Assembly (NCBI GenBank): GCA_020047875.1
Contig: JAIFNE010000079.1
Span: forward strand, 1-13,503
Length of the DNA: 13,503 nt
Direction of reading: 5' to 3'
Source: Hydrogenophaga sp.
GTDB taxonomy: Bacteria > Pseudomonadota > Gammaproteobacteria > Burkholderiales > Burkholderiaceae_C
Shown here: piece by piece, positions 6,425 through 12,349 of the stretch
How the letters are laid out: every line of letters starts with the position of its first letter
How positions within the stretch are numbered: the stretch's first letter is position 1
Notes under the pieces: model-generated
The model's database searches: none
Told to the model about the DNA's origin: nothing
What the model saw: the letters and a program-made list of their open reading frames with translations, nothing else
Position numbers and translations under genes: made by a program

Positions 6425-6430
6425 TATAAT
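6425..6430 (+). promoter_or_regulatory. Internal promoter of rplS (-10 element)
   Basis: A perfect TATAAT sits 4 bp after the trmD stop codon, followed by C-CAA-GGCTTT. The arrangement copies the rpsP promoter (GCTATAATC-N3-GGCTTT). Transcription would start near 6437 and give rplS its own mRNA. The flanking AAAAGC and GCTTTT (6419-6424 and 6436-6441) are inverted, so a weak trmD terminator may overlap it. Confidence 0.6.
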
Positions 6431-6436
6431 CCAAGG

Positions 6437-6575
6437 CTTTTCGATCCTCTGACCGGCCGCCATGACCGGGCCATCCCGCTTGTCGCCGGGCTCCCCGGAG
6501 CGCGCGGCCAGACAGGGCTCTTGCCGGATTCGTGGCCTTTAGTGCAGCGCGGTCATGATCGTGAAACAGGAACCC
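6437..6575 (+). promoter_or_regulatory. rplS 5' leader with a three-way fold
   Basis: About 139 nt without a convincing gene. GGCCGC (6455-6460) pairs with GCGGCC (6504-6509), closing two inner hairpins: CGGG-CCAT-CCCG (6467-6478) and CCGGG-CTC-CCCGG (6486-6498). Alternatively CATGACCG (6461-6468) is an exact complement of CGGTCATG (6550-6557), just before the Shine-Dalgarno. This looks like a ribosomal-protein leader, but no known leader family is recognised. Confidence 0.45.
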
Positions 6576-6965
6576 ATGAACCTCATCCAGACCCTTGAGC
6601 AAGAAGAAATTGCTCGCCTGAACAAAGACATTCCCTCGTTTGCCCCTGGTGACACGGTCATCGTGAGCGTGAACGTGGTTGAAGGCACTCGCAAGCGTAT
6701 GCAGGCCTACGAAGGCGTGGTGATCGCACGCCGCAACCGCGGCTTGAACTCTAGCTTCATCGTCCGCAAGGTCTCCAACGGCGAGGGCGTTGAGCGCACC
6801 TTCCCGCTGTACAGCCCACGCATCGCCAAGATCGAGGTCAAGCGCCGTGGTGCGGTGCGTCGCGCCAAGCTGTACTTCCTGCGTGAGCGCAGCGGCAAGT
6901 CGGCCCGTATCAAGGAAAAGCTGGGCGCCAAGGCGGACACCGCACGTCAGACCCCATCGGCTTGA
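6576..6965 (+). CDS. rplS: 50S ribosomal protein L19
   Basis: A 129-residue L19, located at the 30S-50S interface. The start MNLIQTLEQEEIARLNKDIP and the core EGTRKRMQAYEGVVIARRNRG plus ERTFPLYSPRIAKIEVKRRG are diagnostic. The C-terminal 15-20 residues (KLGAKADTARQTPSA) form the usual variable tail. The start at 6576 has Shine-Dalgarno CAGGA at 5 nt. An in-frame ATG at 6555 would add seven residues but falls in the folded leader and lacks a Shine-Dalgarno. Last gene of the translation operon, with its own TATAAT promoter at 6425 and an intrinsic terminator 20 bp after its stop. Confidence 0.97.
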   Translation: MNLIQTLEQEEIARLNKDIPSFAPGDTVIVSVNVVEGTRKRMQAYEGVVIARRNRGLNSSFIVRKVSNGEGVERTFPLYSPRIAKIEVKRRGAVRRAKLYFLRERSGKSARIKEKLGAKADTARQTPSA

Positions 6966-6984
6966 TCGCTGCGCTGTCCCTGAG

Positions 6985-7014
6985 AAAAAGCCGCTCCGCT
7001 GAGCGGCTTTTTTT
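6985..7014 (+). terminator. Intrinsic terminator of the rpsP-rplS operon
   Basis: A-tract, then GCCGCTC (6990-6996), loop CGCT, GAGCGGC (7001-7007) and seven T (7008-7014). The perfect 7-bp GC-rich stem is extended by A-T pairs. Because of the A-tract it may also work on the other strand. The next gene starts only 12 bp later. Confidence 0.93.
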
Positions 7015-7026
7015 CGTCTCACGGCC

Positions 7027-7728
7027 ATGACCTCGTCCGCCCCACCGCCGTTGTTCGACCCGCGCCTGGTGCCGGTATTGCCTGCGCGCGCCGACGAGTT
7101 GCGTGATGCCGTCGATCCCCAGCGCCTCACCGCGGTGGGCCTGCGTGGTCTGTTCTGCGCGTTGCCTGTCTGGACGCCCGAACTGGTGCGGGAGCGCCGC
7201 TTTGGTGACCGCGCGCCGGCAGAAGCCGCGGTGCTGCTGCCGCTGGTGATGCGCGCGCGCCCCACCATCTTGCTGACGCAGCGAACAGCGCACCTCGCCA
7301 CCCACGCCGGACAGATCGCATTGCCTGGCGGCAAGCTCGACGCCACCGATGCCGACGCGACCGCCGCCGCCTTGCGCGAAACCTTTGAAGAGACCGGCCT
7401 GCCACCTGAGCGGGTCGAGGTGCTCGGCACGCTGCCGGTCTACACCACGGGCACGGCATTTGTGGTCACACCGGTGGTGGGTCTGGTGCAGCCTGGCTTT
7501 GTTTTGCGGCCCAATCCGCACGAGGTGGACGATGTGTTCGAGGTGCCGCTGGACTTCCTCATGAACCCGGCCAATCACAGGCGCCACGCGCTCGAATGGG
7601 ACGGTGTGCTGCGCGAGTGGTACTCCATGCCCTACCACGACGCCACGCCGGTGGGCACCCAGGAGCGCTTCATCTGGGGTGCCACCGCTGGCATGTTGCG
7701 CAACTTCTACCGCCTTCTGGTCGCCTGA
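7027..7728 (+). CDS. Nudix hydrolase, CoA pyrophosphatase type
   Basis: A 233-residue cytoplasmic hydrolase predicted to cleave coenzyme A or acyl-CoA to 4'-phosphopantetheine and 3',5'-ADP. The CoA-subfamily signature LLTQRTAHLATHAGQIALPGG (82-102) leads into the Nudix box, GGKLDATDAD (101-110) through LRETFEETGL (116-125). Catalytic Glu118, Glu121 and Glu122 are in place, with the one-residue-longer spacing I associate with the NudL/CoA group. The fold continues with TPVVGLV and EVDDVFEVPLDFL. Codon use and length are ordinary. The ATG is 12 bp after the rplS terminator, with no Shine-Dalgarno or obvious promoter. The GTG encoding Val16 is a possible alternative start. Substrate is inferred from the subfamily signature. 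Confidence 0.88.
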   Translation: MTSSAPPPLFDPRLVPVLPARADELRDAVDPQRLTAVGLRGLFCALPVWTPELVRERRFGDRAPAEAAVLLPLVMRARPTILLTQRTAHLATHAGQIALPGGKLDATDADATAAALRETFEETGLPPERVEVLGTLPVYTTGTAFVVTPVVGLVQPGFVLRPNPHEVDDVFEVPLDFLMNPANHRRHALEWDGVLREWYSMPYHDATPVGTQERFIWGATAGMLRNFYRLLVA

Positions 7729-7750
7729 AATCGCGGTCCCAGGACGGTTG

Positions 7751-7765
7751 CAGGCCAGGGGCCTG
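7751..7765 (+). repeat. Dyad upstream of the AmpE/CbiB-like gene
   Basis: Perfect inverted repeat CAGGCC-AGG-GGCCTG, 22 bp after the Nudix stop and 25 bp before the next ATG. No T-run follows. It could be an operator or an inefficient terminator. Confidence 0.3.
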
Positions 7766-7778
7766 GGCGGTGCGCCGC

Positions 7779-7784
7779 TATGAT
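7779..7784 (+). promoter_or_regulatory. Possible -10 element of the AmpE/CbiB-like gene
   Basis: TATGAT lies exactly 6 bp before the ATG at 7791, so transcription from it would start at or next to the start codon. No good -35 is seen at normal spacing; confidence is low. Confidence 0.3.
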
Positions 7785-7790
7785 CCGCCC

Positions 7791-8732
7791 ATGGGATTTT
7801 TTGCCATTCTCATTGCCTTGCTGCTGGAGCAGGCGCGCCCGCTGGCTTATGACAACGCCGCCCACGCGGCGCTGCGCAGCTGGGCACGCAGCATGCGCCG
7901 CAACATCGACGCTGGCCATGCCGCGCAAGGCTGGATCGCCTGGTCGCTGGCGGTGGGCGCCCCCACGCTGGCCGCGCTGCTGATCTACTGGGCGCTGTGG
8001 TCGTTCAGCAGTGTGATGGGCTTTGTCTGGCTGGTGCTGGTGCTGTATGTCACGCTGGGTTTTCGACAGTTCAGCCACCATTTCAGCCAGATACGCCGCG
8101 CGCTGGACATGGGGGACGAAGCGCAGGCGCGCGAGAAGCTGGCCGCCTGGCTTCGGGTGGACCCGGGCAGCCTGCCGCGCGCCGAGCTGCTGCGTCAGGT
8201 GATTCAGCACTCGGTGCTGTCGGCGCATCGGCATGTGTTCGGCGTGCTGGTGGTGTTTGTGGTGTTCTGGATGCTGGGTCTGGGCCCGGCAGGCGCCATT
8301 TTTTACCGCATGGCCGAATACCTGTCGCGCAACTGGCAGGCCCGGGCCGACAACTCGCGCAGCCCCGCGCTGCAACACGCCGCCGCGCGCGCCTGGGTCT
8401 GGGTGGATCACCTGCCCGCCCGCGCCACCGCGCTGGGTTTTGCGGTGGTGGGCAATTTTGAGGAAGCGGTGGCCAGTTGGCGCAGCGATGCCCAGCTCTA
8501 TGCACCCGGCAGCGACGGGGTGGTGCTGGCGGCCACCTCGGGTGCGCTGAACGTGCGTCTGGCGCCTCGGACCATGGCGGCACAGCCGGTTGTTTCAGTG
8601 GCCGATTCGGAAAGCGTCAGACCCGACCCGCAACTGGCGCACCTGGGTGGTGTGGTGGGCCTGGTGTGGCGCTCAGTGGTGCTGTGGATGCTGGTGCTGG
8701 CGCTGCTCAGCCTGGCGCGCTTGCCGATCTGA
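7791..8732 (+). CDS. AmpE/CobD-CbiB superfamily membrane protein
   Basis: A 313-residue inner-membrane protein with segments near 1-13, 50-69, 75-90, 148-172 and 290-308. The blocks SVLSAHRHVFGVLVVFVVFWMLGLGPAGAIFYRMAEYL (start 141) and VDHLPARATALGFAVVGNFEEAVASWR (205-231) place it in the CobD/CbiB-AmpE superfamily, and automated annotation usually calls such Burkholderiales proteins CobD/CbiB family. It lacks the N-terminal GDP...PHPV motif I expect in true adenosylcobinamide-phosphate synthases. Its N-terminus and the GNFEEAVASW motif are closer to AmpE, an inner-membrane sensor linked to beta-lactamase induction. No cobalamin gene is nearby. The start at 7791 fits the family; upstream in-frame starts fall inside the Nudix gene. 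It converges on rsgA with a 7-bp gap. Confidence 0.8.
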   Translation: MGFFAILIALLLEQARPLAYDNAAHAALRSWARSMRRNIDAGHAAQGWIAWSLAVGAPTLAALLIYWALWSFSSVMGFVWLVLVLYVTLGFRQFSHHFSQIRRALDMGDEAQAREKLAAWLRVDPGSLPRAELLRQVIQHSVLSAHRHVFGVLVVFVVFWMLGLGPAGAIFYRMAEYLSRNWQARADNSRSPALQHAAARAWVWVDHLPARATALGFAVVGNFEEAVASWRSDAQLYAPGSDGVVLAATSGALNVRLAPRTMAAQPVVSVADSESVRPDPQLAHLGGVVGLVWRSVVLWMLVLALLSLARLPI

Positions 8733-8739
8733 GCCGCGC

Positions 8740-9705
8740 TCAGTAGCTGCGCTTGTCCGACAGCTCGGCGAACAGTTCGCCGTAAATGCGGTAGCGGTTG
8801 GCATCGATGGCCAGTGGGTCGTCCACCACCGCCATGCCCGCTTCCTGCACATGCGCCCGTACCCCGCAGCCCGGTTCGTGCAGGTGGGTGCAGTTGTAGA
8901 AACGGCAGCTGCCCAGCGTGGCGCGCAGGTCTGGCATGCAGGCGGCGAGTTGCGTGGGTTCGATGTGGTTGAGCCCGAATTCCTGAAATCCTGGCGAGTC
9001 GATCAGCGCGGTGTGGCGGCGGCTGTCGGTCCAGTACCAGGTGGTGCTGGTGGTGGTGTGTTTGCCAGAGTTGAGCGCACGCGAAATCTCACCGGTGAGC
9101 GCGCTCGCGTGGGGCACCAGCCGGTTGACCAGCGTACTTTTGCCCACGCCCGACGGCCCCAGCACCAGCGTGACCCGGCCATCAAGCCGCTGTTGCAGCG
9201 TATCCAGTCCGTGTTCGGCATTGGCGTTCAGGCACAGCGGCAACACGCTCACGCCCATGCGCCGGTAGGGTGCCAGGCGCTCCCAGGCCCTCTCAAACGT
9301 GGGCTGCAGGTCTTGTTTGTTGAGAACCACCAGCACCGCGATGCCCTCGGCCTCGGCGGCGATCAGGGCCCGGGCAAGCTGGCGCTCGGAAAACTCGGGG
9401 TCGGCAGCAAGCAACACCAGCACCTGGTCGAGATTGGCCGCAAACGACTTGGTGCGCAGTTCGTCCTGGCGGTAGAAAAGATTGCGTCTTGGCTCGACGC
9501 GCTCGATGCTGCCCTCGTCCCCGCTGGTCTGCCACAGCACCGCGTCGCCCACCACCACCGGATTTTTCTTGCCTCTCGGGTGGCAGATGCGCCGCTCGCC
9601 GTCGGGCGTTTCCACCAGGCAGTGCCGTCCGTGCGCAGCGACCACGCGCCCCGGCTGAAGGTCGGTGCTGGTGGCGCTGGGTGCGCCGCGTCGCGGGGCG
9701 CTCAA
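8740..9705 (-). CDS. rsgA: Small ribosomal subunit biogenesis GTPase RsgA
   Basis: A 321-residue circularly permuted GTPase that checks late 30S assembly and promotes factor release. Domains in order are an N-terminal OB fold (about 18-75), then GTPase motifs in permuted order: G4 NKQD (129-132), G1 GPSGVGKST (183-191), G2 with GKHTTT (214-219) and G3 DSPG (236-239). The C-terminal zinc finger uses Cys267, Cys272, His274 and Cys280 (SCRFYNCTHLHEPGC). The start codon is TTG at 9705, supported by Shine-Dalgarno AAAGG at 7 nt and by the lack of any ATG before the OB fold. It lies 26 bp after the dehydratase gene, third in the protease-dehydratase-rsgA cluster. Confidence 0.96.
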   Translation of the reverse strand: MSAPRRGAPSATSTDLQPGRVVAAHGRHCLVETPDGERRICHPRGKKNPVVVGDAVLWQTSGDEGSIERVEPRRNLFYRQDELRTKSFAANLDQVLVLLAADPEFSERQLARALIAAEAEGIAVLVVLNKQDLQPTFERAWERLAPYRRMGVSVLPLCLNANAEHGLDTLQQRLDGRVTLVLGPSGVGKSTLVNRLVPHASALTGEISRALNSGKHTTTSTTWYWTDSRRHTALIDSPGFQEFGLNHIEPTQLAACMPDLRATLGSCRFYNCTHLHEPGCGVRAHVQEAGMAVVDDPLAIDANRYRIYGELFAELSDKRSY

Positions 9706-9731
9706 GACCTCGCCTTTGTGAGGGTTCGCAT

Positions 9732-10052
9732 TCAGGCCTTGAGCAATGCGTCAACCGCGGCGGCGCAGTGGAAATCGCTGACCGAAATGCCGCCGACGTC
9801 GTGGGTGTTGAATCGCACGGTGCAGCGGCCGTAAGACACATTCAGGTCGGGGTGGTGGTCTTCCTGGTGGGCCACCCAGGCCAGTGCGTTCACAAAGGCC
9901 ATGGTCTGGTGAAAGTTGCTGAAAGCAAATGCCTTCTCCAGCGCGCCGTCCATCAGCTTCCAGCCTTGCGCGGCATCGCCGTTGAGCTGGGTCAGATGGG
10001 CGACGATTTCGGTGGCGGACAGGGCTCGGCGGTTCTGGTGAATGGGATTCAT
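9732..10052 (-). CDS. Pterin-4a-carbinolamine dehydratase (PCD/DCoH)
   Basis: A 106-residue small enzyme that dehydrates 4a-hydroxytetrahydropterin, normally to recycle the pterin cofactor of aromatic amino-acid hydroxylases. Family marks are WKLMDGALEKAFAFSNF (31-47), the active-site stretch HQEDHHPDLNVSYGRCTVRF (62-81) with the HHP pair, and the late THDVGGISVSDF. The start MNPIHQNRRALS gives family length, although an open frame continues upstream inside the protease gene. The ATG is 7 bp after the protease stop, so the genes are probably cotranscribed. No phenylalanine hydroxylase gene is adjacent, so the pathway partner is unknown. Confidence 0.95.
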   Translation of the reverse strand: MNPIHQNRRALSATEIVAHLTQLNGDAAQGWKLMDGALEKAFAFSNFHQTMAFVNALAWVAHQEDHHPDLNVSYGRCTVRFNTHDVGGISVSDFHCAAAVDALLKA

Positions 10053-10059
10053 GGTGTGT

Positions 10060-11325
10060 TCAGTGGGCGGCACGCAGTCGCGCCAGCCGTTCGCTGGCTG
10101 GCGGGTGCGAGTAGTAGAAGCGGGCGTAAAGCGGGTCGGGGGTGAGGGTGCTGGCGTTGTCTTTGAACAGCTTGAGCAGAGCGGTTGCCAGGTCGGCACC
10201 GCTGGTCTGACTCACGGCGTAAGCGTCGGCCTGAAACTCGTGGCGCCGCGAGAGCTGCGCCATCAGTGGCGAGAGAAAAAAGGTGAAGAGTGGGACCACC
10301 ATCAAAAACAGAATGAGCGCCAGCGCGTCGTTGGGCGCGTCCAACGCGGGTGTCACGCCCAGGCCGCTGTAGAACCACAACTGTCCCGACACCCAGCCCA
10401 GCGCGGCAAAGCCCAGAAAACTCAAGCCGAACAGCAGCAGCACGCGCTGGAGGATGTGGCGGTGTTTGTAGTGACCCAGCTCGTGCGCCAGCACCGCGTC
10501 GACCTCGGGCGGCGAGAGTTGTTGCAGCAGCGTGTCGAAAAACACCACGCGTTTGGCGGCGCCGAAACCGGTGAAGTAGGCGTTGGCGTGGGCGCTGCGC
10601 TTGCTGCCGTCCATCACAAACAGCCCCTTGGCCGCGAAGCCGCAGCGCTGCATCAGCGCCTGCACGCGCGCGGTCAGGGTTTCGTCTTGCAGGGGTTCGA
10701 ATTTGTTGAACAGCGGTGCAATCAGCGTTGGGTAAAGCACCAGCGCCAGCAGGTTGAACGCCATCCAGGCGCCCCAGGCCCAGAGCCACCACAGTGGCCC
10801 GGCGGCGCCCATGAGCCAGAGCACCAGCGCCGCGATTGGCAGGCCGATGAGCGAGCCCAGCAGCGTGCCTTTGGCCAGATCAACCAGCCACAGCGAGAGC
10901 GTCATTTTGTTGAAGCCAAAGCGCTCCTCGACGCGAAAGGTGGACCACCAAGACAGCGGCAGCGAGAGCAGTCCGCCGACCGCAGCGAATGCGCCGAGCA
11001 GAGCGAGCTGCTGCAGCATGCCGCTGCCCATCGCGTCCAGCAGCAGCCCGTTGAGCCAGTTCAGGCCACCCAGCAGGGTCCAGGCCAGCAGCAGGGCGGC
11101 CTCGAACGACATGTCGAGCAGCCCCAGGCGTGACTTGGCCACCGTGTAGTCCGCTGCCTTCTGGTGCGCCGCGAGCGACACCGCGTCTGCAAACGCGGGC
11201 GGCACCGCGCCGCGGTGGCGCGCCACATGGCGAATCTGGCGGCTGGCCAGCGTCACACGCACAAACAGGCCCAGCAGCAGCAGGGTGCAAAAGGTGGCGG
11301 TCATGAACCAGGCGGCGAAATCCAT
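10060..11325 (-). CDS. M48 (Ste24-type) integral-membrane zinc metalloprotease
   Basis: A 421-residue inner-membrane protease of the CAAX-prenyl-protease (Ste24) branch of M48. About seven membrane segments are visible, including 4-26, 72-92, 104-126, 155-173, 178-199, 291-316 and 335-355. The catalytic zinc site is HELGH (281-285), with third ligand Glu363 in RRHEFQADAYA (361-371). A late SHPPASERLARL (406-417) is conserved in the family. The N-terminal domain with STFRVEERFGFNKMTL (128-143) is also Ste24-like. Bacterial substrates are mostly unknown; membrane-protein quality control is an inference. The start at 11325 (MDFAAWF) fits the family, while a longer frame to 11544 would cross into orn. 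It diverges from orn across 76 bp and heads the dehydratase-rsgA cluster. Confidence 0.93.
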   Translation of the reverse strand: MDFAAWFMTATFCTLLLLGLFVRVTLASRQIRHVARHRGAVPPAFADAVSLAAHQKAADYTVAKSRLGLLDMSFEAALLLAWTLLGGLNWLNGLLLDAMGSGMLQQLALLGAFAAVGGLLSLPLSWWSTFRVEERFGFNKMTLSLWLVDLAKGTLLGSLIGLPIAALVLWLMGAAGPLWWLWAWGAWMAFNLLALVLYPTLIAPLFNKFEPLQDETLTARVQALMQRCGFAAKGLFVMDGSKRSAHANAYFTGFGAAKRVVFFDTLLQQLSPPEVDAVLAHELGHYKHRHILQRVLLLFGLSFLGFAALGWVSGQLWFYSGLGVTPALDAPNDALALILFLMVVPLFTFFLSPLMAQLSRRHEFQADAYAVSQTSGADLATALLKLFKDNASTLTPDPLYARFYYSHPPASERLARLRAAH

Positions 11326-11346
11326 GGGTGGGGAGTCTATCGAAGC

Positions 11347-11367
11347 GCCACCGCCCGCGCTGGTGGC
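11347..11367. promoter_or_regulatory. Dyad between divergent M48 protease and orn
   Basis: GCCACC and GGTGGC form a perfect 6-bp inverted repeat with a 9-bp centre, inside the 76-bp intergenic space. It may be a shared operator, but such GC-rich dyads also arise by chance. Confidence 0.25.
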
Positions 11368-11401
11368 AGGGCCTGCGCGCGGATCGGCGAAAATCGGGCG
11401 C

Positions 11402-11989
11402 ATGACCCTTACTTCATCCCCCGCTGCCGACCCCGTTCCCGCCACCCTCGCCAAGAGCGACCAGAACCTGATCTGGCTCGATTGCGAGATGAGCGGCCTG
11501 GACCCCGAGAAGGAGCGCCTGCTGGAGATTGCGGTGGTCATCACCGGCCCGCAGCTGACGCCACGGGTCGAGGGCCCGGTGATCGTGATTCACCAGAGCG
11601 ACGCGCTGCTGGGCGCCATGGACGCCTGGAACAAGGGCACGCACGGGAAAAGCGGATTGATCGACAAGGTGCGTGCCAGCACGGTGAGCGAGGAAGCGGC
11701 GCAGACCGAGCTGCTCGTGTTCATCAGCCAATACGTTCCCCGGAGCGGTTCGCCCATGTGTGGCAACACCATCAGCCAGGATCGGCGCTTTCTGGTCAAG
11801 TACATGCCCAGGCTGGAGGGGTACTTTCATTACCGCTGCCTGGATGTGAGCACGCTCAAAGAGCTGGCCAAGCGCTGGCGGCCCGAGGTGTACGACAGCT
11901 TCAAGAAGCAGCAAAAGCACACCGCGCTGGCCGATGTGCACGAGTCGATCGACGAGCTCGAACACTACCGAACGCACTTCCTGCGGTGA
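11402..11989 (+). CDS. orn: Oligoribonuclease
   Basis: A 195-residue 3'-to-5' exonuclease of the DEDDh group that degrades dinucleotides, including pGpG from cyclic-di-GMP turnover, to mononucleotides. The five catalytic residues are Asp27 and Glu29 (WLDCEMSGLD), Asp127 (GNTISQDRRFL), His173 and Asp178 (HTALADVHESIDEL). The protein has about 16 more N-terminal residues than the E. coli enzyme (a Pro/Ala-rich MTLTSSPAADPVPATLAK), but no later ATG precedes the catalytic block. No Shine-Dalgarno is evident; a -10-like GAAAAT lies 7 bp before the ATG. It diverges from the M48 gene. The downstream 360 bp carries no gene. Confidence 0.97.
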   Translation: MTLTSSPAADPVPATLAKSDQNLIWLDCEMSGLDPEKERLLEIAVVITGPQLTPRVEGPVIVIHQSDALLGAMDAWNKGTHGKSGLIDKVRASTVSEEAAQTELLVFISQYVPRSGSPMCGNTISQDRRFLVKYMPRLEGYFHYRCLDVSTLKELAKRWRPEVYDSFKKQQKHTALADVHESIDELEHYRTHFLR

Positions 11990-12041
11990 GCGTTTTTGGA
12001 ACGAGCGTGCGGTATTTATCAGGGTTTACCCAAAAGTCTGC

Positions 12042-12047
12042 GATAAT
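12042..12047 (+). promoter_or_regulatory. Helicase promoter -10 element
   Basis: GATAAT followed by C-GTC-GGCT, matching the rpsP and rplS promoters in ATAATC-N3-GGCT. Transcription would start near 12054, about 296 nt before the helicase ATG. The -35 at 17 bp spacing (TCAGGG, 12019-12024) is weak. Confidence 0.55.
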
Positions 12048-12053
12048 CGTCGG

Positions 12054-12349
12054 CTGCGCAGGAAACTGCGCTGATTTGTGCATCTGCCTCACACACAGGC
12101 CTCCCGAAACACGCTGACCACTTTCTTCAAGAGAGCGAGCAGCCGCCCTGGTTCACGCCAGCGGCCACGCGGAAGAGGTCATTCGCTCCCGGCGTCACCC
12201 GAGTTATGTGACCCATGGCGCGTTGTCCGTTTGATGGTTGATGTTTTGTAACCACGAACGGATTCAGCGCCCGGGAACGCTCGCCACACATGGCGGCTTT
12301 TTGTCCCGTGCCTAGATTCGATCAATTGCGCCCAAGCGCAAGGACGAAC
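12054..12349 (+). promoter_or_regulatory. Long structured leader of the DEAD-box helicase gene (or a separate small RNA)
   Basis: This fills most of the 360-bp gap after orn. Hairpins visible in order: GCGCAG-GAAA-CTGCGC (12056-12071, GNRA loop, right at the predicted 5' end); GCCT/AGGC (12086-12100); GCCG-CC-CTGG-TTCACG-CCAG-CGGC (12142-12165, two-base bulge); GTCAC/GTGAC (12194-12212); TGGTT/AACCA (12235-12254); and CGCCA-CACA-TGGCG followed by a T-run (12282-12302). The Shine-Dalgarno AAGGA is at 12340-12344. Only very short frames without a Shine-Dalgarno occur, such as 12215-12241. I recognise no known RNA family. Confidence 0.5.
12282..12302 (+). terminator. Weak terminator-like hairpin before the helicase gene
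   Basis: CGCCA-CACA-TGGCG then GC and five T (12298-12302), ending 47 bp before the helicase ATG. The stem is only 5 bp, so at most an attenuator, or the 3' end of a small RNA starting near 12054. Confidence 0.35.

Noticed and set aside
6285..7430. A 381-codon minus-strand frame across rplS and the Nudix gene
   Set aside because: It crosses the strong rplS terminator and is antisense to L19; no family features are seen.
12206..12315. Short frames in the helicase leader: an ATG-TGA start-stop at 12206, an 8-codon frame at 12215-12241 and an overlapping 24-codon frame at 12241-12315
   Set aside because: None has a Shine-Dalgarno or composition suggesting a peptide. They could be tested as upstream open frames by ribosome profiling but are not supported as genes.
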